Assembly: GCA_017744935.1 (NCBI GenBank)
Contig: JAGIAI010000001.1
Location: forward strand, 62,001 to 126,000
Source: Variovorax sp.
GTDB lineage: Bacteria; Pseudomonadota; Gammaproteobacteria; Burkholderiales; Burkholderiaceae_C
Direction of reading: 5' to 3'
Length of the DNA stretch: 64,000 nucleotides
Below, one piece after another: positions 35,529 to 43,387 of this stretch. The position numbers and the translations under genes were made by a program. Below the pieces are notes generated by a model that saw only the letters and a program-made list of their open reading frames with translations, ran no database searches and was not told where the DNA came from. Each line of letters opens with the position of its first letter. Positions within the stretch are counted from its first letter, which is position 1.

Positions 35529-36269
35529 TCAATCACCCTGGAATTCGCCTGCCCGGCAGGTCACGACCAGCGTGTCGCGCCAGCCTCCTTCGCCTTCGAT
35601 CAACGGCTGGATCGGCGTGGATTCGTGGATCACGCGCGCGTCGTCGAGCAACAGGAGCGACCACGGCTCCGTCAAGGTGAAGCGCTCGCCGCGCCGGCCT
35701 GCAGCCTCGAAGACACGCGTCTCGCCGCCCTTGATGTTGTGCCGTCCGACGAGCGCGACCGCCACGAGGTCCACGCCATCGCGATGCGCGCCTTCGGGCG
35801 TCGGTCGACCGATGCCATCCGCGGTGTCGATGCGGAACTGGTGCGCCTCGACATACCAGCGCTGCACGCCGCGAAGACCGCTTGCCGCGTCCGCGAGCGC
35901 ATGCATCAACCGCTGCCATGCGGGCTGCGCCACGGTGGCTTCCTGCATCGGCGCGAACCAGCGCTGCATGCCGCCGTGCAGCGCGTTGTATTCGACCGGT
36001 TGCCAGTGCGCGCGATGCGGCACTTGCACAAGCTCGGCGCCGTCGACGGTGAAGCAGGCATGTCGCCGCGTGCGGTAGCGGCCGCCGTCCTTCAGGTATT
36101 CGTCAGGTGGCAGGTGGAACCAGTCCGCGTGCAGCGCATCGAGGTCCGCGACCGGCACGCCGAGCCATTCGGCCACGCCCTCGGGACTCAGCACGGCGTA
36201 GCCGTCCTGGCGCAGCGTGGGGACGAGCCGGTCGGGCGGTGTGAATGGCGGGCTGAAGGCCGTGCTCAC
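35529..36269 (-). CDS. 2-oxoglutarate/Fe(II) dioxygenase (BsmA/IDO-like)
   Basis: 246 residues. The iron facial triad is H162 and D164 (AHRDGVD) and H215 (VIHEST); R231 (GWRDTLVV) suits 2-oxoglutarate binding. The overall pattern (RRHACFTVD, HRAHWQPVEYNALHGG) matches the 2OG-Fe dioxygenase family that includes L-isoleucine 4-hydroxylase, so an amino-acid hydroxylase role is likely. Its ATG overlaps the stop of the DUF427 gene (ATGA), so the two are coupled. Confidence 0.88.
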   Translation of the reverse strand: MSTAFSPPFTPPDRLVPTLRQDGYAVLSPEGVAEWLGVPVADLDALHADWFHLPPDEYLKDGGRYRTRRHACFTVDGAELVQVPHRAHWQPVEYNALHGGMQRWFAPMQEATVAQPAWQRLMHALADAASGLRGVQRWYVEAHQFRIDTADGIGRPTPEGAHRDGVDLVAVALVGRHNIKGGETRVFEAAGRRGERFTLTEPWSLLLLDDARVIHESTPIQPLIEGEGGWRDTLVVTCRAGEFQGD

Positions 36270-36547
36270 TCGGTCACCTTCACGCCCTTCCAGAAGGCGA
36301 CGCGGTCACGCACCATCTCGGCTTCGGGGTTGGGGTCGGCGTAGTACCACACCGCATCGGGATTGAGTTCGCCATTGACCAACAGCGAGTAGTAGCTCGC
36401 GGTGCCCTTCCAGGGGCAGGTTGTCTTGTGATTGCTGAAGGTCACGTGCTCGCGGTTGAGCGCCGCGGCCGGAAAATAGTGGTTGCCTTCGACGAGCACG
36501 GTGTCGTCGCTCTCGGCGAGGATGACGCCGTTCCAGGTTGCTTTCAT
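36266..36547 (-). CDS. DUF427 domain protein
   Basis: 93 residues from ATG 36547, with GGAG nine bases upstream. It has the whole DUF427 signature: MKATWNGVILAESDDTVLVEGNHYFP in outline, then TTCPWKGTASYYS and AVWYYADPNPEAE. The fold is a small beta-tent and the function is unknown. It heads the two-gene operon with the 2OG dioxygenase. Confidence 0.9.
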   Translation of the reverse strand: MKATWNGVILAESDDTVLVEGNHYFPAAALNREHVTFSNHKTTCPWKGTASYYSLLVNGELNPDAVWYYADPNPEAEMVRDRVAFWKGVKVTE

Positions 36548-36774
36548 TGAGATGGCTCCAAGGCGCGATGGGCGCCGTTCAGACAGACGAAAGTAGCACA
36601 ACGCAAACAGTGCGATGTGCCGCAGGGTTCCTAGCGTTGCTGCAGCGGCGCCGTCGGTATCGCGATTGGACGCGAAGACGTGCTGTTCGCTCTCGCTGCT
36701 CAACTGGAACGCGCGAGGCCCGGTTCGATCGCATCAGCCCGACAGCGCGCACAGACTGACGGCCTGCATCACGC

Positions 36775-37695
36775 TCACTCAGGCTGCGCATCGAGCACCG
36801 CCGCGCGACGCCGCCCACGCTCGTCGTGCAGCATGTACAGACCGGAGCCGACAAGCAGCGCGATCCCGATCCATGCCGATCCTCCCGGCACCTCGTCCCA
36901 GATCGCATAGCCCAGGAGTGTGGCAAAGAGAACTGCCGTGTAGCGGAACGGTGCCGTGAGCGACACCTCCCCGGCGCGCATGCATTGCACCAGCAGGAAG
37001 TAACCCGAAGCGAGGAAAGCCGCCGCGACACCCAGCAGGGCCAGTTCGCGCAGCGCGAAGGGCTTCCAGCCGCTCGACACCGTCAGCGCCCCGGACAGCA
37101 GGGTCACCGCCAACGCCGTGGCGAGCGTGATGATGATCGACGGGATCGCCGGATCGATGCGCCGGGTCATCAGGTCGCGCGTGGCGTGGAACAGCGTGCC
37201 GAGCAGACACAGCAGAGCCCAGGCATTGAAGCCGTCTCCGCTGGGACGCACGATGCACATCACGCCCGCGAAGCCCAGCACCACTGCGATCCAGCGCGCC
37301 TTGCCCGCGCGCTCGCCGAGGAAGAGCACCGCGAACACCGTCATGAAGAGCGGCGCCGCGAGGTTGATGGCCGTCGCGTTGGCGATCGGCAGCTGGAACA
37401 ACGACAGCAGGTACAGCATCGTCGCGCAGGCATCGACCGCACCGCGAAGCGCCACGCGCGGATGCAGCAACGCGCCCACCTGCCGCAACGCCCCCAACCG
37501 GTAGGCGATCAGCAGCACGAGCACCGTCGCGATCACGCCGCGCACGAAGATGAGCTGCGCCGAAGGCATCGACTGGCTCACGTGCTTGACCGTCGCGTCG
37601 TTGAACACGAAGCAGCCCATGGCGCCGATCATCGTGGCGATGGCGCGGCCGCTGGCGTGAGACGAAGACCGGGAAGCGAGAGGCTGCGAAGTCAT
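36775..37695 (-). CDS. EamA-family (DMT superfamily) membrane transporter
   Basis: 306 residues with ten predicted helices in two homologous halves. Typical segments are MIGAMGCFVFNDATVKHVSQ near the start and RYTAVLFATLLGYAIWDEVP in the second EamA repeat. It moves a small metabolite, usually as an exporter or exchanger; the substrate is unknown. It stands alone. Confidence 0.9.
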   Translation of the reverse strand: MTSQPLASRSSSHASGRAIATMIGAMGCFVFNDATVKHVSQSMPSAQLIFVRGVIATVLVLLIAYRLGALRQVGALLHPRVALRGAVDACATMLYLLSLFQLPIANATAINLAAPLFMTVFAVLFLGERAGKARWIAVVLGFAGVMCIVRPSGDGFNAWALLCLLGTLFHATRDLMTRRIDPAIPSIIITLATALAVTLLSGALTVSSGWKPFALRELALLGVAAAFLASGYFLLVQCMRAGEVSLTAPFRYTAVLFATLLGYAIWDEVPGGSAWIGIALLVGSGLYMLHDERGRRRAAVLDAQPE

Positions 37696-37879
37696 ATGGG
37701 CGAAATGGTGCAGGAAGCGCCAATCATGCCGCGCCGCACCACGGCTGGGTTGTCTGTATCGGCGTGAAACGCTTCTTCCTGGACCGCCTCATACGTCACC
37801 ACAATGACTCTTCTCCTCGCGACGATGGAGCGATCATGAAGACGATGGGAGCTGCGGTGGACGTGGACGACGCGCCCAG

Positions 37880-39259
37880 ATGACGCCCGATGGCTGGCTC
37901 TGGGGAACGGTTGCCACGGACGTGGCCGTTGCCTCCTATGCCGATGGCGACGCGCTGACAGTGCGCCAGCGGCAGCGCCTCGGGCGATTGCTGGCGTCCG
38001 CGAAGGCGCGCTCGCCGTTCTACGGCCGCCTGCTTGAACACTGCGACTGCGACCACGTTCATTTGCATGAGATACCGGTCGTCCACAAGACCGAGTTGAT
38101 GCATCGCTTCGACGAGTGGGTCACCGACCCGGCGATCCGCCTCGACGAATTGCGCCGATTCGTGGCCGACCGGAGCCGCATCGCCGAGCCCTACCTCGGC
38201 AGCTATCTGGTCTGGGAAAGCTCCGGCAGCAGCGGCGAGCCCGGCATCTTCGTTCAGGACGATCTGGCGCTGGCCGTCTTCGACGCGCTCGAAGCGGTAC
38301 GCCGACCGATGCTTCGGCCCGCGCGGCGCTTCTTCGATCCATGGGGCTGGGGCGAACAGATTGCCTTTGTCGGTGCAACCGAGGGCCACTTCGCGAGCAC
38401 GGTGTCGATCGAGCGGCTTCGGCGGCTCAATCCGGCGCTGGCGCAACGCTTGCGGTGCATCTCGTTCATGCAGCCGGTGGAAGCCATCGTCAGGGCCATC
38501 GACGCGATGGCCCCGAGCGTCATCGCGACGTATCCGAGCGCTGCAGTCATGCTGGCCGAAGAACGTCTGCATGGACGAATGCGCTCGGCGCCCCGCGAGG
38601 TGTGGACAGGGGGCGAGAACCTGTGCCCCGCAAAGCGCGCCTACATCCAGAGCGCTTTCCATTGCGCCTTGGCCGACAGCTACGGCGCCTCCGAATTCCT
38701 GTCCCTTGCGTTCGAATGCGAGAAGGGCTCCATGCATCTCAACAGTGACTGGGCCATTCTGGAGGCGGTGGATGAGCATCTTCGACCAGTGCCGCATGGT
38801 GAGACCGGCGCGACTGCGCTGCTGACAAATCTGGCCAACCACCTGCAGCCGCTCATCCGCTACGACCTCGGCGACCGCGTTTCCCTGCACGCACACGGCT
38901 GTGCCTGCGGATCGCGATTGCCTGTCATCGAGGTGGAAGGCCGCTGCGAAGACACGCTTCGCATCGAGGGCGACGGCGCCGCCGCCGTTCGTCTGCTTCC
39001 GCTCGCGCTAAGCACTGCAATCGAAGATGGCGCCGGTCTCTTCGATTTCCAATTGGTGCAGCAGGGACCGCGCGACCTGCTGATGCGCACCGGACTGCAG
39101 GGCGGCGAGGCCGAGTTGGCGCTGCGAAAGGCGCACCGTGCGCTGAGCGATTTCCTGCGCGCGCAAGGGGTCACCGGCGTGCAGATCGAATGTCGCGCGG
39201 GCGAGCCCGGCCGCGCCGGTCGCAGCGGCAAGGTACCGCGCGTGGTCGCTGGGCCCTGA
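37880..39259 (+). CDS. PaaK/coenzyme-F390-synthetase-like adenylate-forming enzyme
   Basis: 459 residues from ATG 37880. Features of the phenylacetate-CoA ligase/F390 synthetase group are the phosphate loop SSGSSGEPGIF, the acyl-binding helix region WTGGENLCPAKR, the aromatic motif ADSYGASEFLSLA and the hinge region YDLGDRVSLHAHGCACGS. It activates a carboxylate as AMP ester. No CoA partner genes are close, so the substrate is open. Two tiny overlapping ORFs precede it, the second ending in ATGA with its start. Confidence 0.8.
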   Translation: MTPDGWLWGTVATDVAVASYADGDALTVRQRQRLGRLLASAKARSPFYGRLLEHCDCDHVHLHEIPVVHKTELMHRFDEWVTDPAIRLDELRRFVADRSRIAEPYLGSYLVWESSGSSGEPGIFVQDDLALAVFDALEAVRRPMLRPARRFFDPWGWGEQIAFVGATEGHFASTVSIERLRRLNPALAQRLRCISFMQPVEAIVRAIDAMAPSVIATYPSAAVMLAEERLHGRMRSAPREVWTGGENLCPAKRAYIQSAFHCALADSYGASEFLSLAFECEKGSMHLNSDWAILEAVDEHLRPVPHGETGATALLTNLANHLQPLIRYDLGDRVSLHAHGCACGSRLPVIEVEGRCEDTLRIEGDGAAAVRLLPLALSTAIEDGAGLFDFQLVQQGPRDLLMRTGLQGGEAELALRKAHRALSDFLRAQGVTGVQIECRAGEPGRAGRSGKVPRVVAGP

Positions 39260-39270
39260 CCCGCGGAAGA

Positions 39271-39750
39271 TCAGCCCCGACGCGCCGCCTCGATGGTCGC
39301 GATGTCGATCTTCTTCATCTGCATCATCGCGTCGAACGCGCGCTTGGCCGCCGCGGGGTCCGGGTCGGCGATGGCTTCCATGAGTGCGCGCGGCGTGATC
39401 TGCCACGACAGGCCCCACTTGTCCTTGCACCAGCCGCAAGCACTTTCCTCACCACCGTTGCTGACGATCGCATTCCACAGCCGGTCGGTTTCGGCCTGGT
39501 CCTGCGTCGAGACCTGGAACGAGAAGGCCTCGGTGTGCTTGAACGCCGGGCCTCCGTTCAGGCCGAGGCACGGAATGCCCATGACGGTGAACTCGACCGT
39601 CAGCACATTGCCCTTCTTGCCGTCGGGATAGTCGCCGGGTGCGTGATACACGGACTTCACGGCGCTGTCCGGGAACGTCTTTGCGTAGAACTGCGCGGCT
39701 TCGAGAGCGGTGCCGTCATACCAGAGGCAGATGGTGTTCTTGCTGGCCAA
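39271..39750 (-). CDS. VOC/PhnB-like protein (glyoxalase fold), TTG start
   Basis: 159 residues from TTG 39750, chosen because AGGAG stands eight bases upstream and the protein then opens ASKNTICLWYDGTALEAAQF, the usual N-terminus. The family is 3-demethylubiquinone-9 methyltransferase-like/PhnB of the VOC superfamily: PDSAVKSVYHAPGDYP, LTVEFTVMGIPCLGLNGGP, WGLSWQITPRALMEA. The function of this branch is unsettled. It is divergent from the next gene. Confidence 0.88.
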   Translation of the reverse strand: MASKNTICLWYDGTALEAAQFYAKTFPDSAVKSVYHAPGDYPDGKKGNVLTVEFTVMGIPCLGLNGGPAFKHTEAFSFQVSTQDQAETDRLWNAIVSNGGEESACGWCKDKWGLSWQITPRALMEAIADPDPAAAKRAFDAMMQMKKIDIATIEAARRG

Positions 39751-39788
39751 TTGCTTTCTCCTGTTCGGTTTCAAATGACAACGAAGTG

Positions 39789-39832
39789 GATTCGCAGAGA
39801 GTCGTCAGGGGGCTGCGAATCATGGCCCCTGT
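39789..39832. promoter_or_regulatory. Overlapping dyads in a divergent promoter
   Basis: GATTCGCAG/CTGCGAATC (39789-39797 and 39813-39821) is a perfect 9-bp inverted repeat. CAGGGG/CCCCTG (39806-39811 and 39826-39831) overlaps it and is mutually exclusive with it as a hairpin. The pair lies in the 171 bases between two TTG-started divergent genes. Confidence 0.45.
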
Positions 39833-39921
39833 CCTCTTCCTACAGGAAACTCGACAAGACGATGACACACGGGCGGGCCGTCCTGCCGAGATGCTTTTCC
39901 GTACGGAATCAGGAGACCAAA

Positions 39922-40191
39922 TTGGACATTGAACCCACCACCACCCCTACCGCCATTCCCCCTTTGACGGACGCTGATGTTGCAGCACTCGAGGCAACTG
40001 CCCCGCTGGCATCCGACCCGAACCTGCCGCACGGGCTCAAGCACACGCTCGATACCTACGCGGCGCGCACGAAGGCGAACATCGCGGAGCAGCCGGTGCG
40101 CGCGACGCTGATCGCAGCGGCCGGTGGCGCGGCCTTGATGATGTGTGCCATGCGGATGTTTCATTCGTCGCACCAGGGGACCGTGCAGTGA
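39922..40191 (+). CDS. Small membrane protein, TTG start
   Basis: 89 residues from TTG 39922, with AGGAG seven bases upstream. An upstream ATG at 39862 has no such site. The N-terminus is threonine/proline-rich. The middle (LKHTLDTYAARTKANIAEQP) and the short hydrophobic tail (VRATLIAAAGGAALMMCAM) recall the YqjD/DUF883-type ribosome- or membrane-tethered proteins, but the match is loose. A strong stem follows the stop. Confidence 0.65.
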   Translation: MDIEPTTTPTAIPPLTDADVAALEATAPLASDPNLPHGLKHTLDTYAARTKANIAEQPVRATLIAAAGGAALMMCAMRMFHSSHQGTVQ

Positions 40192-40193
40192 CA

Positions 40194-40231
40194 AAGGCCC
40201 TCCGACGACTTGCGTCCGATCGGAGGGCCTT
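40194..40231 (+). terminator. 12-bp stem-loop behind the small membrane gene
   Basis: AAGGCCCTCCGA and TCGGAGGGCCTT pair perfectly over 12 bp, with a 14-base loop, starting three bases after the stop. The A/T ends of the stem resemble a Rho-independent terminator, though only TT follows. Confidence 0.7.
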
Positions 40232-40258
40232 CGCGGTCCCGGATTACCTTTGGGGGTC

Positions 40259-40315
40259 TTGCCGAGTCCGTGGGCGTAAGTTAGCCCGGCTCTCACGGTC
40301 GCCGACTCGGCAAGC
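40259..40315. other. Nested hairpin, candidate structured RNA
   Basis: CTTGCCGAGTC (40259-40269) pairs with GACTCGGCAAG (40305-40315). Inside it CGTG/CACG (40270-40273 with 40295-40298) and GGGC/GCCC (40273-40276 with 40285-40288) continue the fold. It lies in a 226-base gene-free stretch ahead of the NIPSNAP-like gene, about 100 bases before its start. No known riboswitch class recognised. Confidence 0.45.
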
Positions 40316-40417
40316 GACGAAAATCGTTGCCGGAATGCGCCTACTCCAGCCCGTTGCCACTTGACTGCCGTGGTGCTTGAATAGCTGCCCTGCCCCTTCA
40401 CCCCACAGGAGGATGTC

Positions 40418-40732
40418 ATGGCATACGAGGCCCGATACGTCTTCAGACCGAATCCGGGTGCCGATCTCGGCGCTGTCATGGAAGCGATACAGCACGGCGC
40501 GGCGCTCTGGAAGCGGCACGGCGCGACCAACGCCCGGCTGTGGGTCGTCGCCGCTGGCGAGATGGGCAACTACATCCTCGAACTGCGCTTCGACAACGCC
40601 ACCGAATACGCCAAAGTGACCGATCCGCTTTCGGCCGATCCCGACTTCAGGAAGTGGCAGGCCTCCAATGTGCAGGCGGGTGCCTTCACCTGGGTGCGCA
40701 GCAATCTCCTGCGTGAACTGCCGCTCGCGTGA
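40418..40732 (+). CDS. NIPSNAP/ABM-like small protein
   Basis: 104 residues from ATG 40418, with AGGAGG seven bases upstream. The ferredoxin-like alpha/beta pattern (YEARYVFRPNPGADLGAVM, then ARLWVVAAGEMGNYILELRF) suits a dimeric alpha/beta barrel of the NIPSNAP/antibiotic monooxygenase kind. No catalytic residues are evident. It is coupled by a GTGA overlap to the following gene. Confidence 0.68.
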   Translation: MAYEARYVFRPNPGADLGAVMEAIQHGAALWKRHGATNARLWVVAAGEMGNYILELRFDNATEYAKVTDPLSADPDFRKWQASNVQAGAFTWVRSNLLRELPLA

Positions 40733-41181
40733 CCCTGGCGGCCTACGAGCAGCGCCTGGCGCAATCCGACGCGCTGCGGTTTGCTTTTGCCCATGCGTGC
40801 GTCGAGCGGGTTCGTCACCTGCTCGAGGACGAGCCTGTCATTCGCTGCCTCGATACGCTCAGTGCCTACGTCGCAGGCCGGGTAGATCGAGACGTGCTCG
40901 ATCGTGCTGCAGCCGACGCGGCCGCGTTGGCCAATCACCACCAGGGCTCGCGTTCACTTGACGGCGTGGGTCATGCGGCCGTGTCGGCAAGCTATGCGGT
41001 CGCCAACGCTCTGGCCGGCCGGGCAATTCAGGCAGCCGACTACGCGGCCTATGCAACCATCTACGGCGAAGGCGGATATGGCGCCGTCGGCGATCCGGAG
41101 TCGTTCGTGCCAGAGAAATCCTGGCAGCTCGCGACGCTGGAGCGACTGGCGAGCGATCAAGGCAAATTACTGGAACGCTAG
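40729..41181 (+). CDS. Hypothetical protein resembling putative immunity proteins
   Basis: 150 residues from GTG 40729, overlapping the previous stop. It is all-helical and alanine-rich, with AFAHACVERVRHLLED, repeated A-x-x-A patterns, ADYAAYATIY and a C-terminal KSWQLATLERL. This looks like the family annotated as putative immunity proteins (Imm5-like). No toxin gene is adjacent, so that label is only by resemblance. Its 3' end overlaps the convergent DUF5666 gene by 15 bases. Confidence 0.6.
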   Translation: MTLAAYEQRLAQSDALRFAFAHACVERVRHLLEDEPVIRCLDTLSAYVAGRVDRDVLDRAAADAAALANHHQGSRSLDGVGHAAVSASYAVANALAGRAIQAADYAAYATIYGEGGYGAVGDPESFVPEKSWQLATLERLASDQGKLLER

Positions 41182-42495
41182 CTGGGTCGCCAACAGCACG
41201 CCGCCCACCACTTGCGATCCCTGCACCGACACCTTGACGCCATTGGCCAGCTGACCGGTGCCAACGATGGTCGCCGCGCTTGCATCGAGGCGCTGACCCT
41301 TGACCGTCATGTCCGCCAGCGAGTTGAAGTCGGTGATCGGCCCGATCAGGTTGAACGACGGCAGCGCCCCACCCCCGGGGACGTGCCGGATCTTGAGCTT
41401 GGTGGCCACCAGCACGCCCGCGTCAGACAGGGTGCCGCTGGCGACCACCGTGACGCCGTTGCCCAGGTGCTGCGCCTGCCCGCCGGTGACTTGCGCCGCC
41501 GAGGCGTCGATCGGCGTGCCCATCAGGCTGAAGCTCGCTGTCGACGCAAAGTTGCTCATCACGCCTTCGAGCTGAACCGGCGCGCCCTTCACGCTGGAGA
41601 GGGCGTACCAGCCGTCGATCGCGCTCGCGTCCAGACGGCCTGCCGCTGGCGGCGAGGCGCTCGAAACGCGCACGATGCGGCCATTGGCCAGTCCGCCTGC
41701 CGGCAAGGTGGCCAGACGGTAGTCGATGACAAGGCTGCCGAGCTGGAAGGTGCTGCCGCCGACATCGAGCTGGGAAATCACGCCCGAGACCAGCGGCGTC
41801 GCGGCAAGGGCCTGGGACTCGATGCGCGTGGCCCGCAGCGACCCCGGACCGATCGGCAGCGCCCACACCTGCAATTGCATGCCCGCCGAAACCGCGGGCA
41901 GACCGGCGAGGTCGGCCCACACGGTGTTGGAGTCCACGCTGATCGCGCTGCCGAGCATCTGGAAACTGCTTCCGGCGACATCGACCGAATCCACGACGCC
42001 ACGCATCTGGGCCATCGAAGCCACCTGCCGCGCGGTGCCGCTGGTGAAAGCCGCATCGACCGGACCCATGACCGCGACGGTCAGGCCGATCTTCAGCTGT
42101 GTCGCGTCGCGCAGGTCGAGCTGCGCCTGATCGATGTCGTAGCGCAGGTCCCCCACAAAGATGCTGCCGATGCCGTCTACGCTGCCCACGCTGGTCCCGG
42201 CATCGGCGGTGCTCACGCCTGTCCCGCCCGAGCCCACGCCCGAATCGCCATTGCCATTGCCATTGGCCGCCGTGCTTGTCGAGCCGTTGTCGCTGCCGCC
42301 GGAAGAGGCGCTCGTCGAACCGTCCCCGGCTGGGGACTCATTGCGGCTGGAGCCGGAGCCGGCCGCCGCGGTGGTGGTGACGGCAGAGCCACCTGCATTG
42401 GAAATGCCGCCCGGGGAGCTGGAGCCACCGCCGCAGGAAAGAAGAAGCGCGAAGAAAAGCGGCGCGAGGCCGAGGCGCAGAAGCTTGTGAATCAT
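41167..42495 (-). CDS. DUF5666-containing lipoprotein
   Basis: 442 residues. A lipoprotein signal peptide (lipobox LLSC at about residue 21) is followed by a low-complexity Ser/Gly/Asn linker of about 75 residues. About five DUF5666 beta units follow (VDGIGSIFVGDLRYDI, MRGVVDSVDVAGSSFQMLG, VSGVISQLDVGGSTFQLGS and so on). It is probably attached to the outer membrane. It overlaps the DUF6502 gene (ATGA) and is the second gene of that operon. Confidence 0.85.
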   Translation of the reverse strand: MIHKLLRLGLAPLFFALLLSCGGGSSSPGGISNAGGSAVTTTAAAGSGSSRNESPAGDGSTSASSGGSDNGSTSTAANGNGNGDSGVGSGGTGVSTADAGTSVGSVDGIGSIFVGDLRYDIDQAQLDLRDATQLKIGLTVAVMGPVDAAFTSGTARQVASMAQMRGVVDSVDVAGSSFQMLGSAISVDSNTVWADLAGLPAVSAGMQLQVWALPIGPGSLRATRIESQALAATPLVSGVISQLDVGGSTFQLGSLVIDYRLATLPAGGLANGRIVRVSSASPPAAGRLDASAIDGWYALSSVKGAPVQLEGVMSNFASTASFSLMGTPIDASAAQVTGGQAQHLGNGVTVVASGTLSDAGVLVATKLKIRHVPGGGALPSFNLIGPITDFNSLADMTVKGQRLDASAATIVGTGQLANGVKVSVQGSQVVGGVLLATQLAFQ

Positions 42496-43313
42496 GATCG
42501 TGGGGACGGATCGAGCGCACTCTCACCCGCGTCCTCGAAATAGGTGTAGATGCCCACGCGGATGCGCCCGGGGGCGGCGCCGTCAGCGGCCTTGACCGCG
42601 CGGGACATGTGGTCGGTCAGTTCGTGGTGCAGCGCCGTCCAGCGCTCGCGCACCAACGCCTGGATGGCCTCGCAGTCCTCCAGCGACAGCCCCTTGGCGA
42701 ACACGGCACGTTCGAGCATCGGCGCCCGCTCGCCGGTCACATTCGACACCGCGGCCTGCAGGTGGTCGCGGGCGTTGTCGCCCAGGAAGGCCAGCATGGA
42801 GCGCAGGTCCGCCTGCGGCACGAATGCCTCGGCTGTCAGTTCGACATGACCGTCGGCTTCGTTCACCAGCTTCAGGCGCGCCAGTTCGTCGAGGATCGAT
42901 CGGTGATGCCAATTGCCTCGACCGGCTGCACGCGCCAGCGTCTCGAAGCTCATCGCCTCCGAGTCGCTGACCACGGGCAGGCGGCGAAGCGCCGGGTCGT
43001 GGGTTTGCATCTGCAGCCAGGACGTGAAAGTCCTGGCTGCGGCCGATGTCTCGGTGCCGGGCAGCGGGTCTGCCGGTTCCCGGACCCTGCTCGTCACCGC
43101 CTTGCGGTTCAGGCCCGTTGTGATCGAAAGCTGGCTGATGTTGGGCTCGGCCACGCCCTCGGCCTGCCAAAGCCTGCGCGCTTCGTCGAGCAGGAGGTCA
43201 CGCAGCATCTCCTCGAGCTGGGAATGCTTGAGCCCCATGCGGACCGCAAGCCGGATGACCGGCCGCAGTACGCGCGCACAAGCAGATTGGACCCAGGCGA
43301 GTTGACTTTCCAT
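42492..43313 (-). CDS. DUF6502 family protein, possible regulator
   Basis: 273 residues. The first 95 contain a helix-turn-helix-like stretch (MGLKHSQLEEMLRDLLLDEA, then NISQLSITTGLNRKAVTSRV), so DNA binding is plausible. The second half is helical with SFETLARAAGRGNWHHRSILDE as a conserved core. It has no signal peptide and is cytoplasmic. It is always seen, to my knowledge, with a DUF5666 gene. Here that gene follows with a four-base overlap, suggesting regulator and envelope effector. Confidence 0.82.
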   Translation of the reverse strand: MESQLAWVQSACARVLRPVIRLAVRMGLKHSQLEEMLRDLLLDEARRLWQAEGVAEPNISQLSITTGLNRKAVTSRVREPADPLPGTETSAAARTFTSWLQMQTHDPALRRLPVVSDSEAMSFETLARAAGRGNWHHRSILDELARLKLVNEADGHVELTAEAFVPQADLRSMLAFLGDNARDHLQAAVSNVTGERAPMLERAVFAKGLSLEDCEAIQALVRERWTALHHELTDHMSRAVKAADGAAPGRIRVGIYTYFEDAGESALDPSPRS

Positions 43314-43387
43314 GGAGGTTTTGGGGCCCGTTTATAACTTGATTGGAACCAACATCCTCCTTGCGACTCCGCTCACGCGGTACGCGC

